From positions 372,001 to 436,000 of the forward strand of contig JAFKER010000006.1 in assembly GCA_017308595.1 (NCBI GenBank): a stretch of DNA of 64,000 nucleotides, in the 5' to 3' direction. The translations under genes and the position numbers were made by a program. This document shows positions 30,063-39,083 of the stretch, one piece after another; the first letter of the stretch is position 1; each line of letters begins with the position of its first letter. This DNA comes from Afipia sp. (GTDB lineage Bacteria; Pseudomonadota; Alphaproteobacteria; Rhizobiales; Xanthobacteraceae). The notes under the pieces were generated by a model. The model made no database searches, was not told where the DNA came from, and saw nothing but the letters and a program-made list of their open reading frames with translations.

Positions 30063-30515
30063 TCAGTTTCCCTGCTCGACCTCGGTCACCAGAGCCACGC
30101 GCTTGAAGCCTGCGGCGGACAGGCGGCCCATCACGCGCATCACCGTACCGTAATCCACCTTTGTGTCGCCGCGAACAAAGATACGCTCGTCCATGCCGCC
30201 GCGCGCCTGGGTAATGGCCTGCAATTTCGGCACCAGTTCGGTCATCGGAATTTCGGTGTTGTTCAGAAATACTTTCCCTGTCAGTTGAACGGAAACCGTC
30301 AGCGGCTCCTTGTCCTGATCGAGACTCTTGGCCGCCGTTTGCGGCAGATCGAGCGGCACGCCGACGGTCAGCAGCGGCGCGGACACCATGAAGATGATCA
30401 GCAGCACCAGCATCACGTCCACCATGGGCGTGACGTTGATTTCGGCCATGACATTGGCGCGACGATAGCCGCGGCGTCTGCCTCCGCCTGCCCCGCCGCC
30501 TAAGCTCATGCCCAT
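30063..30515 (-). CDS. tolR: TolR proton-channel subunit (ExbD family)
   Basis: 150 residues: a glycine/arginine-rich cytoplasmic N-terminus, one TM helix with the conserved proton-carrying aspartate in INVTPMVDVMLVLLIIFMV, and a periplasmic domain. It forms the H+-driven stator with TolQ that energises TolA. It lies 24 bp after tolQ. Confidence 0.96.
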   Translation of the reverse strand: MGMSLGGGAGGGRRRGYRRANVMAEINVTPMVDVMLVLLIIFMVSAPLLTVGVPLDLPQTAAKSLDQDKEPLTVSVQLTGKVFLNNTEIPMTELVPKLQAITQARGGMDERIFVRGDTKVDYGTVMRVMGRLSAAGFKRVALVTEVEQGN

Positions 30516-30539
30516 GACAAATGTCCCAAGCCGTCCACC

Positions 30540-31253
<714 letters not shown>

Positions 31254-31569
31254 GATCGGTATCCTCTCAAGGCGACTATCCCAGGTTCACGCGAAGGGCC
31301 CTCGGCCACGGTCATGCACCGACCGCGCAGCGAAACACCGACGCTGCCGATCGCCCCGTTTCGGTCTCGTGTCGCGTGGGATGGCCTGTCCCGAGGCCGG
31401 GGTGTGCATCCCCTGCTAACGTGTCAAAACGAGGGCTACCGGCGGCCCCTTTACCTGGATCACCAGACGCCGGTCATAGTTAAGGCGGGGTTACCATGAC
31501 CGGTCCGAAGCTGGAAAATGGCTTTGCTAACCGCAAGCTGTGACAGCTCCGCGACCTCCCCACCCGGAT
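31254..31569. other. Intergenic region upstream of tolQ (no gene seen)
   Basis: 316 bp containing the presumed minus-strand promoter of tolQRAB. I see no open frame with a ribosome-binding site or family resemblance and no strong hairpin. Confidence 0.5.
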
Positions 31570-32553
31570 TCAGGGCCGTGGCTCCGGTATGGTCCGCTCC
31601 CTGCGGAACAGCGGCTTGAGGAACTGGGGAAAGAGGTAGATTGGGAACTGCGACAACGCGAAGTAAAGCCAGGTCAGGCCGGGCAGCCCGCCGTTGGCTG
31701 CAGCCAGCATCAGGCCGAGATTGCGCTGGGACACCATGAAACCGAGTGCCCATGCCCGCTCGTGACCCGCCTTCCGGAACACCAGCACGGTCAGGCCCAG
31801 CAACAAGATCGCGGTACCAAAGGCCAACAGGGTCACCAGCAGGACACCGACCGGATCGGCCCAGAAGCTCATCGCCACCGACCCCATCAGGCCGCTGACA
31901 AGCACCAGAAGGACAATAACGGTGAAGCCGTCGATGGCCTGACCGTAACGCACGATGGCGGCTGGACCCGCAAGCCGCCTGATGACCGTAGCGACCACAA
32001 TCGCGCCCGCCAGAAGCCCGATCAGCTTCAATCCCAGCACCAGCGGCGACATGCTCAGCACCCCTCCGAAAAACAGCGAGGCGATCAGCGGCGCCGTGAA
32101 CGGCACCAGCGCCGTCGTCGTCACCAGCGTGATGAGGACCAGCGTCGCGTCCAGTCCCATCAGCGCCACCAGCGCAGGCGCCGAGTTCATCGGCGACGTG
32201 ACGGACTGCAGCATCACCCCGAGAAAAAGCTCGGGCGAAGCCTGATCGAGGCGGGTGATCAGGCTGCCCGCCGCGAACAGCAGCGGAATCCCTACCGCGC
32301 TCCACAGCGTCGCGCCGACCACCAGCATCGGCCGCGAGAGATAGGTTCGCAGCGCCGCGACATCGACCCGCGTGAATGAAATGCAGAGCAGCACGAAAAC
32401 GGACTGCGAAATGTACGGCCTGAGCATCTCTCCGAGCGGAGGAACGGCAAGGCCTATGAAGACAAGGGCCGCGAGCGCGCGCGTGCCCTGACGGCCAAGC
32501 CACGCCAGCGCCGCCACAGGCGGGGAATATGACGACTGCATGGTTGCAGACAT
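31570..32553 (-). CDS. BASS-type (bile acid:sodium symporter-like) transporter
   Basis: 327-residue membrane protein with about nine to ten helices. Two internal halves with SVTSPMNSAPALVALMGLD and GFMVSQRNLGLMLAAANG correspond to the discontinuous helix crossing of the BASS fold. Substrates of such bacterial members are mostly organic anions; this one cannot be assigned. GGAG lies 8 bp before the ATG. It is the first gene of a block of accessory genes between tolQ and ybgC. Confidence 0.7.
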   Translation of the reverse strand: MSATMQSSYSPPVAALAWLGRQGTRALAALVFIGLAVPPLGEMLRPYISQSVFVLLCISFTRVDVAALRTYLSRPMLVVGATLWSAVGIPLLFAAGSLITRLDQASPELFLGVMLQSVTSPMNSAPALVALMGLDATLVLITLVTTTALVPFTAPLIASLFFGGVLSMSPLVLGLKLIGLLAGAIVVATVIRRLAGPAAIVRYGQAIDGFTVIVLLVLVSGLMGSVAMSFWADPVGVLLVTLLAFGTAILLLGLTVLVFRKAGHERAWALGFMVSQRNLGLMLAAANGGLPGLTWLYFALSQFPIYLFPQFLKPLFRRERTIPEPRP

Positions 32554-32837
32554 CGTGATATCTCCGGAACATCAGACCCGCTGACGGGCCTTTGCTGAAA
32601 GAATTCGCGGGCGAGGAAAATTAGCGCAGCGCAGAGGCGCTCAGCGCATGGCGTTACAGCACCGGATGCCGTTGCAGGAAACGGATCGCCACCACCGACG
32701 GCGGGCGGATGTCGCGCGCTTGATCATTCCCGATTCATAGGCGCGACAAACCGCGGCGGCAATGGGAAAGCCAGCCGGAATACGGGAGCCTGACCTGCGT
32801 CATGGCCCTCCATCGTATTTCCTGCAGGAAAGGAAGT

Positions 32838-34187
32838 TCAGGCCGCGCGGACGGTTTGCAGAAACTTCACAACCTCGCCGCGGAGGAATTCGGATTGCTG
32901 CGTGAGATCGCCCGCCGCCGACAGCACCTGCTTGGCGCCAGCGCCAGTTTCCCCGGCCGCAGCCGTGACTTCCTCGATGGTGCGGGATACCTCGCCCGTG
33001 CCCTGCGCAGCCTGCTGCACGTTACGGGAGATCTCGTTGGTCGCAGCCCCCTGCTCCTCGACCGCCGACGCGATGGCGGAAGACACTTCATTGATCGATT
33101 TGATGACGCTGGTGATGCTGGAGATCGCTTCCACCGACTCCGACGTCGAGCTTTGGATATCGCCAATCTGCGCAGCGATTTCAGCCGTGGCCTTCGCGGT
33201 CTGCTCGGCGAGTGATTTCACCTCCTGTGCGACAACGGCAAAGCCTCGGCCCGCATCTCCCGCGCGCGCCGCCTCGATGGTGGCATTGAGCGCCAGCAGA
33301 TTGGTCTGGGCAGCAATGTTCGTAATGAGATCGACGATCGTGCCGATTTTCTGCGCCCCTTCCGACAACCGGTTCATTGTCGTTCCGGCTTCATCAGCCG
33401 ATGTGGTCGCGTTGCCGACCATACGGGTGGACTCGCTGACCTGCCGGCTGATCTCGGTGACTGCGCTGGTGAGTTCTTCGGCTGCAACGGAAACGGCCTG
33501 CACATTTCTGGTCGCGTCCAGCGAAGCACCGGCGACGACCTTCGACTGGCCTGCGGTGCGCTCCGCCGTCGCCACCATGGTTTTTGCGGATGATTCAAGC
33601 TGGGTGGCGGCGGATGCCACCATGTCGACAACCCCGCCTACAGCCTTTTCAAAGTCCGTTGCGAGCCGTTCGAGGGTCTGCTTGCGATCACGCCGTCCCG
33701 CTTCGATGTAAACCGCGATCGCCAGATCCATGTCCAGCATCGCGGCCTTGACCACAGCCTGCTGCAACGCTGCCTTTTTCGACGCGGCCTGCCTGTCGAA
33801 CTTGCCGACGGGAAGGCGCTCGGCAATCGCAGACAGCATTCCGGACACCAGCGTGTTGTATCCGCCGATATACCAGCGCGGCTCGAGACCGAGCTTGTTG
33901 TGCACTTCGCCGATCTTCGTCACCGACGATTCATAGACAGAATCGAAGCGCCCATCGAGAATGATGGCCCAGTGCTTCAACTGCATGTCCTTGGCATGCA
34001 TCATGTGCGCGCGGTTCTTGAAAAATGTCGACGTTTCGGAAAACTTGGAGACGTGATCGTAGAAGCCGTCGAGAACAGGCGCCATTTCCGCAAGGACGAA
34101 CGGCTTCCATTGCCGCAACGTCTCACCCATGGTCCCGTCGATCATGTTGAAGCTTAACCGCCGTGAGATCGTGCTCTCGCCGTTCAT
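32838..34187 (-). CDS. Globin-coupled methyl-accepting chemotaxis transducer (HemAT-like)
   Basis: 449 residues, no TM helix, so cytoplasmic. Residues 1-165 form a protoglobin-type sensor ([25 protein letters not shown]...[21 protein letters not shown]) with the proximal haem histidine in GEVHNKLG, near residue 96. The C-terminal half is an MCP signalling domain with the conserved hairpin tip [20 protein letters not shown]. It should sense O2 or another gas and act on CheA. ATG at 34187 has GGAG 9 bp upstream; a GTG at 34193 is also in frame. No che genes are near. Confidence 0.93.
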   Translation of the reverse strand: MNGESTISRRLSFNMIDGTMGETLRQWKPFVLAEMAPVLDGFYDHVSKFSETSTFFKNRAHMMHAKDMQLKHWAIILDGRFDSVYESSVTKIGEVHNKLGLEPRWYIGGYNTLVSGMLSAIAERLPVGKFDRQAASKKAALQQAVVKAAMLDMDLAIAVYIEAGRRDRKQTLERLATDFEKAVGGVVDMVASAATQLESSAKTMVATAERTAGQSKVVAGASLDATRNVQAVSVAAEELTSAVTEISRQVSESTRMVGNATTSADEAGTTMNRLSEGAQKIGTIVDLITNIAAQTNLLALNATIEAARAGDAGRGFAVVAQEVKSLAEQTAKATAEIAAQIGDIQSSTSESVEAISSITSVIKSINEVSSAIASAVEEQGAATNEISRNVQQAAQGTGEVSRTIEEVTAAAGETGAGAKQVLSAAGDLTQQSEFLRGEVVKFLQTVRAA

Positions 34188-34339
34188 ATGCACTTGCTCC
34201 TGTCTCCCGGCGCCAGCGCCGGCCTCGAATCGCCCGGTTGCAATTTTATGAACTACAACCTTAACAAAGGTAAAATGATCTTAGAGCGTCTTGATAAGGC
34301 ACCTCTTTCAGCCGCCCAGCCCGCGGGAAGTACCCTGCA

Positions 34340-35026
34340 ATGACATCACTTGCGCCACCGGCAAAAGCTGCGCCGCAGGGTCAGGGCATCACATCCGCGA
34401 TTCTGATTCTTTCGAATCTGGTGCCGCTGGCGGGCATTCTGTTCTGGGGATGGGACACGTTTATCCTGCTTTGCCTGTATTGCCTGGAAACCGCCGTCAT
34501 TGGGTTCTGGACCATTGCGCGGGCGGCAACGATGTCCCGCGATCCCGGATCCACGAAGGGCCGAGGCATCGCAGCATCGCTTGCGCTCGCGGGATTCTTC
34601 ACCGTGCATGCCGGACTGTTCATGTCCGTGCACATGTTGTTCATCTATTCGCTGTTCGCCGGGCCATGGAGTGGGCGCATTCACGATGCGCGGGAGTTCA
34701 TCCGCCTGATCGTGATCGGCAAGGATTTGTGGATGCCGCTGCTGGCGCTGTTCGTCGGTCAGGGGGCGATCTTCGTCAACGATGCGGTCAATCGCTTCGT
34801 GTTTGCCAAGGCACCACAAACCAATACCGATACCGGCGCGATTATGGGCGGCTTCTACAAGCGCATCGTGATCATGCATCTCGCGATCATGGGCGGCGCG
34901 TTCATTGCACAGGCGATCGGCACCGCTGCGCCGCTGATCGTTCTTGTCCTGCTCAAGATCGCGATCGAGATCAGATTTCAGATGAAGGCGCGAAAAGAAG
35001 GCTCCGTCTCCCCGCTTGCAGGGTGA
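34340..35026 (+). CDS. DUF6498-type membrane protein
   Basis: 228 residues with about six hydrophobic helices. The first, ILILSNLVPLAGILFWGWD, is followed by FILLCLYCLETAVIGFWTI, a pattern of the DUF6498 family of integral membrane proteins. Function is unknown. It is divergently oriented from the globin-MCP gene and sits alone on the plus strand. Confidence 0.7.
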   Translation: MTSLAPPAKAAPQGQGITSAILILSNLVPLAGILFWGWDTFILLCLYCLETAVIGFWTIARAATMSRDPGSTKGRGIAASLALAGFFTVHAGLFMSVHMLFIYSLFAGPWSGRIHDAREFIRLIVIGKDLWMPLLALFVGQGAIFVNDAVNRFVFAKAPQTNTDTGAIMGGFYKRIVIMHLAIMGGAFIAQAIGTAAPLIVLVLLKIAIEIRFQMKARKEGSVSPLAG

Positions 35027-35089
35027 GAGTCCCACTCACGCAACAACAACGCCCCTCACCCGGCGCGGGCATGCCTTTCGCAGCAAGCC

Positions 35090-35126
35090 AAAACAAAACC
35101 GCCCACTTCTCACGAAGCAGGCGGCT
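35090..35126 (-). terminator. Terminator after the DUF2852 gene
   Basis: CCGCC-TGCTTC-GTGA-GAAG-T-GGGCGG hairpin read on the minus strand, followed by TTTTGTTTTGG, about 30 bp past the DUF2852 stop. Confidence 0.75.
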
Positions 35127-35155
35127 CCTTTAGCCAGTCAGGTAGACGGGGCTGC

Positions 35156-35665
35156 TCAGCCCTGAGACGGCTGATCGTTCGATGGCGTCGGGCGCTGCTT
35201 GTGCTGCGCCATGAAGGCGTCGAACTCTTCCTTGTCCTTGGCGTGACGCAGGCGATCAAGGAAGTCCTTGAACTCGGTCTGCTCTTCTTCGAGGCGGCGC
35301 AGCGTCTCCATGCGGTAGTCGTCGAAGGCGCGGTTGCCGCTCGACGGCGCATAGAAACCGCGGCCTTCCATGCGGCTGCGCATCCGCTCCATCTTGTACT
35401 GCATGCGCTCCATCTTATCGGCCCAGCGGCCGTGACGATCGTGAGACCAGCAACCCATGTTTCTGCTCCAGAGTGAGTAAGCGAGAGCGGCCAAACCCAG
35501 CGGCCACCAGATAATGAATCCGGCAACGATCAGGATGATCCGACCCGGATGAAAACGCGGCTGCCAGTCGTGCCGCGAGTCGTAGTTGTCTTGACGGGGT
35601 CCCGCCCAGTCGGGGCGGCCCCATCGGTCGAGCCGTGCAGTGTTGGCGTTTGCGGTGTTCGCCAT
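35156..35665 (-). CDS. DUF2852 membrane-anchored protein
   Basis: 169 residues: a hydrophilic N-terminus, one or two TM helices at about 42-66 (IILIVAGFIIWWPLGLAALAYSLW), then a charged helical region with heptad-like RMxYKMERMRSRM and a coiled C-terminus. This matches DUF2852, found mainly in Rhizobiales and of unknown function. GGAGG lies 6 bp before the ATG. A perfect ATGTAAA-N5-TTTACAT operator lies 33 bp upstream and is repeated in front of the neighbouring TetR gene, which suggests direct control by that regulator. Confidence 0.85.
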   Translation of the reverse strand: MANTANANTARLDRWGRPDWAGPRQDNYDSRHDWQPRFHPGRIILIVAGFIIWWPLGLAALAYSLWSRNMGCWSHDRHGRWADKMERMQYKMERMRSRMEGRGFYAPSSGNRAFDDYRMETLRRLEEEQTEFKDFLDRLRHAKDKEEFDAFMAQHKQRPTPSNDQPSQG

Positions 35666-35697
35666 AGGCGTCCTCCCTGAGTTTCACGCTTCCGTGA

Positions 35698-35716
35698 ATG
35701 TAAATAACATTTACAT
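35698..35716. promoter_or_regulatory. Operator in front of DUF2852, same as TetR operator
   Basis: Perfect inverted repeat ATGTAAA-TAACA-TTTACAT, 33 bp upstream of the DUF2852 start. The 7-bp arms and 5-bp spacing are identical to those at 36466-36484 in front of the TetR gene. Confidence 0.75.
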
Positions 35717-35769
35717 AGATAAACCAAGCCGGGTTTTTGTCAAGCGGAGCGGTTGTCGCAGCCGCCAAA

Positions 35770-36447
35770 TTATTTTCGCGGGGGTTCCGGTGGCCGGTGA
35801 TGCTGGTGCTGATCCGTGGGGAAACCCAAACCTTTCAGATAGATCAGCACACCCGCTTCCAGCAGGTCTTCCGGCGACATCGGCAGCTTGCGCCGCGCCG
35901 CATCGCCGCGCCCGAACAGCGAGGCGATACCGTGCGACATCGACCAGATGTGAAGCGCCATCATCATCGCGGGTGGACGCGGCACCCCCGGCGGGGCCAT
36001 TGCCACTAGTCTTTCCGAAGCGAGACGGATGACCGCGAAGGCGCGTTCGCCGGCCAGCAGCAACGCCGGATTGGTTTCGATCGGAACGCCGGATTCGAAC
36101 ATGGCCGAGTAATAAGCGGGATTTTCGCGCGCGAAGGCGAGATAGGCCTTGCCGATGCGTTGAAACGCGGTCGGCGTATCGGGACGGCCATCGTCCCAGG
36201 CCGCAGCAAGCCGCGCCTCGAACAATTCGAAGCCCTGCTGCGCAACGCTTGCCAGCAACTCATCGCGATCGCGGAAATGACGATAGGGCGCAGCCGGGCT
36301 GACACCGGCAGAACGCGCAGCTTCGGCAAAGGTGAAGCCCGCCGGTCCCTTGTTGGCAATAAGATCCAACGCGGCCTGCACCAGCGCTTCCTTGAGATTG
36401 CCGTGATGATAGCCGCCCTCGCGGCGGCCGCGGCTCTTCCAGCTCAT
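35770..36447 (-). CDS. TetR-family regulator (WHG-type C-terminal domain)
   Basis: 225 residues. HTH at about 18-62: GNLKEALVQAALDLIANKG, FAEAARSAGVSPAAPYRHFRDRDELLASV. The C-terminal half (AYLAFARENPAYYSAMFESG, then MMMALHIWSMSHGIASLFG) fits the TetR_C WHG domain. The gene lies 105 bp upstream of the DUF2852 gene on the same strand. An extended inverted repeat starts 15 bp before its ATG, which suggests autorepression; the matching site in front of DUF2852 suggests that gene is its target. Confidence 0.92.
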   Translation of the reverse strand: MSWKSRGRREGGYHHGNLKEALVQAALDLIANKGPAGFTFAEAARSAGVSPAAPYRHFRDRDELLASVAQQGFELFEARLAAAWDDGRPDTPTAFQRIGKAYLAFARENPAYYSAMFESGVPIETNPALLLAGERAFAVIRLASERLVAMAPPGVPRPPAMMMALHIWSMSHGIASLFGRGDAARRKLPMSPEDLLEAGVLIYLKGLGFPTDQHQHHRPPEPPRK

Positions 36448-36461
36448 GTCGTCGACTTCTT

Positions 36462-36488
36462 ACTCATGTAAAGCCATTTTACATGAGT
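36462..36488. promoter_or_regulatory. TetR autoregulatory operator
   Basis: Perfect inverted repeat with 11-bp arms, ACTCATGTAAA / TTTACATGAGT, spaced by GCCAT. It lies 15 bp upstream of the TetR start and contains the same ATGTAAA-N5-TTTACAT core as the DUF2852 operator. Confidence 0.8.
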
Positions 36489-36511
36489 TACCTGCCGCCG
36501 TCACCACGCCA

Positions 36512-37162
36512 TTACCGTTTCGGACCGCAGATCAGGTCAACGGTGCCCTTGGCAATGACCTCCAATTCGGCACGCGGCACCCGGGCGCGCGAGCGGATCG
36601 CTATTGCCTCGATGGTCGAGGCCGCGATCTGCGACAGCACCTGCACATCGGCCGTCGGCGGCAGTTCGCCGGTTTCCACCGCTACCTGAAAACGCCTAGC
36701 GAGTGTGCGCTGGGTCGATCCCAGCGCCTTTTGCACCAATGGACGAATCTCCGGATCGGCCATTGCTTCCGAGGTCGCCGTCATGACCGTGAAGCAACCG
36801 CGCGGGCCTTTGTCACCGGCCAGATAAACATCGAGCGCGGTCGCATAAATCGCTTCCAGCATCTGACGCAGCGTCAGCTTGGGATCGAACGCATGGGCGA
36901 ACTTCGCCGCCATTTCGGCGCGATAACGATCATAGGCCTTGAGGAACAGTTCCCGCTTATCGCCGAAGGTGCCGTAAAGGCTCGGCCGGTTAATGCCCAT
37001 CGCCTCGCTGAGATCGTCCAGCGAGGTCGCGGCAAACCCGCCATCGCGGAACGTATCCATCGCCTTGCCGAGCGCCACATCCGGCTCGAAAGCGCGCGGA
37101 CGTCCGCGCTTTTTCGGCGCGCCGGTCTCGGGCTCTGGCGGATTTTTCTTTTTTTGTACCAT
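36512..37162 (-). CDS. TetR-family regulator (AcrR-like)
   Basis: 216 residues. A basic N-terminal tail (KKRGRPRAFEPDVALGKAM) precedes the HTH (FAATSLDDLSEAMGINRPSLYGTFGDKRELF). The C-terminal domain carries GPRGCFTVMTATSEAMADPEIRPLV, typical of the TetR_C type found next to oxidoreductase or transferase genes. It is divergently transcribed from the glutathione transferase gene with 87 bp between starts, so it is probably the repressor of that gene. Confidence 0.92.
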   Translation of the reverse strand: MVQKKKNPPEPETGAPKKRGRPRAFEPDVALGKAMDTFRDGGFAATSLDDLSEAMGINRPSLYGTFGDKRELFLKAYDRYRAEMAAKFAHAFDPKLTLRQMLEAIYATALDVYLAGDKGPRGCFTVMTATSEAMADPEIRPLVQKALGSTQRTLARRFQVAVETGELPPTADVQVLSQIAASTIEAIAIRSRARVPRAELEVIAKGTVDLICGPKR

Positions 37163-37182
37163 ATCGCAAATAAATATCTTGA

Positions 37183-37201
37183 CCGCATTTAATTTATGCG
37201 G
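37183..37201. promoter_or_regulatory. Candidate operator between TetR and GST genes
   Basis: CCGCAT-TTAATTT-ATGCGG inverted repeat in an AT-rich divergent promoter region, 21 bp from the TetR start and 49 bp from the GST start. Arms are 6 bp with a 7-bp AT spacer. Confidence 0.5.
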
Positions 37202-37249
37202 AACGGTATAAAAATCAAGAACGCCTGCTGCAACTCAAGGAGACGCACC

Positions 37250-37894
37250 ATGGACCTCTACTTCTCTCCCCTTGCCTGTTCGATGGCAACCCGCATCGCT
37301 TTGTATGAAGCCGGCGCCGAGGCGCGCTATCTTGAAGTCGATCCAAAATCGAAGAAGGTGCTGCAGGACAATTCCGATTTTCGCAGCGTGAATCCGCTCG
37401 GCCTCGTGCCGACGGTCAGCACCGATGATGGCCTGATCCTCACCGAAAACGCCGCGATTCTTCAGTATGTCGCGGACCGCTTTCCGGATGTGGGACTGGG
37501 CGCAACATCGGGCATCGAACGCAGCCGCCTGCATCAATGGCTGTGTTTCATCGGCACCGAACTGCACAAAGGTCTGTTCGTCACCCTGCTCGATCGCAAG
37601 GCGCCAGCCGATGTGCATGCCTATGCGCTGGCCAAGGGACTTTCGCGGCTCGACTACCTCAACACCTATCTGGAAGGCCGCGAATTCCTGCTCGATCACT
37701 TCAGCGTCGCCGACGCCTATCTCGGCACCGTACTGAACTGGAGCATGGGAACGCCTCAGATCGAACTGAAGAAATGGCCTGCGATCACCGACTATCTCAA
37801 TCGCTTCAAGACACGCCCGAGCGTCATGAAGGCGCTGGCGGAGGAGCTCGAACTCTACAAGGCCGAGATCGCGCGCCACAAGGCGGCGGCTTAG
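37250..37894 (+). CDS. Glutathione S-transferase
   Basis: 214 residues: an N-terminal thioredoxin-like domain (LYFSPLACSMATRIALYEAG, NPLGLVPTV with the cis-proline, LTENAAILQYVADRFP with the glutathione-contact Glu-Asn) and an all-helical C-terminal domain (FSVADAYLGTVLNW). Ser/Cys near residue 9-10 in place of tyrosine suggests the beta-class type. It conjugates or reduces electrophiles with glutathione. The ATG at 37250 has AAGGAG 9 bp upstream; the frame extends to 37196 but that part overlaps the operator. Likely under control of the divergent TetR. Confidence 0.93.
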   Translation: MDLYFSPLACSMATRIALYEAGAEARYLEVDPKSKKVLQDNSDFRSVNPLGLVPTVSTDDGLILTENAAILQYVADRFPDVGLGATSGIERSRLHQWLCFIGTELHKGLFVTLLDRKAPADVHAYALAKGLSRLDYLNTYLEGREFLLDHFSVADAYLGTVLNWSMGTPQIELKKWPAITDYLNRFKTRPSVMKALAEELELYKAEIARHKAAA

Positions 37895-37911
37895 GAGTGA
37901 CCAGCAACTTT

Positions 37912-37952
37912 CGTCATTGCGAGATACTTACTTCGCTTCACTCGCAATGACG
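37912..37952. repeat. Dispersed palindromic repeat between convergent genes
   Basis: Perfect 12-bp arms CGTCATTGCGAG / CTCGCAATGACG around a 17-nt centre. It lies between the convergent GST and TetR genes and may also serve as a bidirectional transcription barrier. Same family as 22074-22145. Confidence 0.8.
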
Positions 37953-37954
37953 GG

Positions 37955-38515
37955 TTACCTTTGAAGCAATCGCCGCTCCGACTCCTTCAGCGCCCGCAAA
38001 AACACTTTCGGATCGTCGAATGCACGCGCCAGCACCAGCGCGCCCTGAATTTCCAGCACCGCCTGTTCCGACTTGCGGCGCGCTTCCACGTTGCCGTAGC
38101 CCAGGTGGCGCAAGGCCGCAGCAAGCGCATCCACCCACCCGGCGAAATAGACCTTCACTTTCTCGCCGAACAGATCGCGCGACGCGCCGAGCGCCACCAC
38201 GCCCACGAGACAGACCCGCTGCCCTGAGTGAAAGTAATCGCTGGTCGCCGCGTACATGTCCGCGATTCCCTTTGCGGGATCGGCAGCGGTGCGCAGCGGC
38301 GTGTAGATTTTCTCGTTGAACCACAGGTCGATGGCGGCGAGTACTTCGTTCGCCATCTGCTCTTTCCCGCCGGGAAAAAGATTGTAGAGGCTGCCCTTGC
38401 CGAGACCCGTGGCCTCGGTGATCAGCGAGAGAGTCGTACCCTCATAGCCATGCGCGCGGAACACCTCGGCCAGAGCGGCAAGAATGTCGTCGCGCGCGGC
38501 CTCTCGTTTCGCCAT
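37955..38515 (-). CDS. TetR-family regulator
   Basis: 186 residues. HTH at about 8-52: ARDDILAALAEVFRAHGYEG, LITEATGLGKGSLYNLFPGGKEQMA. The C-terminal part (YFHSGQRVCLVGVVALGASRDLF) is of the TetR_C type seen next to small NTF2-like proteins and hydrolases. The start follows the DUF1348 stop by 18 bp, so both are in one operon headed by a tandem TTGTACC-N4-GGTACAA operator; autoregulation is likely. Confidence 0.92.
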   Translation of the reverse strand: MAKREAARDDILAALAEVFRAHGYEGTTLSLITEATGLGKGSLYNLFPGGKEQMANEVLAAIDLWFNEKIYTPLRTAADPAKGIADMYAATSDYFHSGQRVCLVGVVALGASRDLFGEKVKVYFAGWVDALAAALRHLGYGNVEARRKSEQAVLEIQGALVLARAFDDPKVFLRALKESERRLLQR

Positions 38516-38533
38516 CTCAATCCTTTTGCCGCC

Positions 38534-39001
38534 TCACTTCGGAATCGGCGCCAGCCCCGGCACATCCGCCGGACGCGGACCCGGCGCAGCCCAGTGAAAG
38601 CGGCGCTCGCTGTCCTTGATCGCCACATCGTTGATGCTGGCCTCGCGGCGTTTCATCAAGCCATGCTCATCGAATTCCCACTGCTCATTGCCGTAGGATC
38701 GGAACCACTGCCCGGCGTCGTCGTGCCATTCGTACTGAAAACGTACCGCGATGAAATTGCGGTCGAACGCCCACAAATCCTTGATCAGGCGGTACTCATG
38801 CTCCTTCGCCCATTTGCGGGTGAGAAATCCGACAATGGCGTCACGGCCCTGAAAAAACTCCGAGCGGTTTCGCCAGATACTGTCTTCGGTATAGGCCAGC
38901 GACACCTTGACCGGATCGCGCGAATTCCAGGCATCTTCCGCCATGCGCGCCTTCTGCGCGGCGGTCTCTCTCGTGAACGGCGGCAACGGCGGACGGGACA
39001 T
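38534..39001 (-). CDS. DUF1348 (NTF2-like/SnoaL-fold) protein
   Basis: 155 residues: [39 protein letters not shown] is the classic start of the DUF1348 family, followed by [34 protein letters not shown]. The fold is that of NTF2-like proteins; no activity is established. The ATG at 39001 has AAGGAG 6 bp upstream. First gene of an operon with the TetR gene. Two operator-like repeats begin 14 bp upstream of the start. Confidence 0.92.
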   Translation of the reverse strand: MSRPPLPPFTRETAAQKARMAEDAWNSRDPVKVSLAYTEDSIWRNRSEFFQGRDAIVGFLTRKWAKEHEYRLIKDLWAFDRNFIAVRFQYEWHDDAGQWFRSYGNEQWEFDEHGLMKRREASINDVAIKDSERRFHWAAPGPRPADVPGLAPIPK

Positions 39002-39015
39002 AACCAACTCCTTGC

Positions 39016-39053
39016 TTGTACCGGCAGGTACAAACTTGTACCAATCGGTACAG
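39016..39053. promoter_or_regulatory. Tandem TetR-type operators upstream of DUF1348-tetR
   Basis: Two inverted repeats: TTGTACC-GGCA-GGTACAA at 39016-39033 and TTGTACC-AATC-GGTACA at 39036-39052. They repeat every 20 bp, about two helical turns, so two dimers could bind on the same DNA face. They would overlap the promoter of the operon. Confidence 0.8.
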
Positions 39054-39083
39054 TCCGTCAAGAGCGACGATTAGCGTCGGAAT

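Noticed and set aside
28592-30106. 504-codon open frame on the plus strand across tolB and tolA
   Set aside because: Antisense to two well-supported Tol genes; composition and lack of any domain show it is a shadow frame.
31460-32572. 370-codon open frame overlapping the BASS transporter on the same strand
   Set aside because: The alternative frame is Ala/Gly/Arg-rich without membrane segments, while the 327-residue frame has a ribosome-binding site and a transporter pattern.
32554-32837. Remnant of a broken gene downstream of the globin-MCP gene
   Set aside because: Several frames contain short readable pieces, but none resembles a known protein across the stops, so decay cannot be supported.
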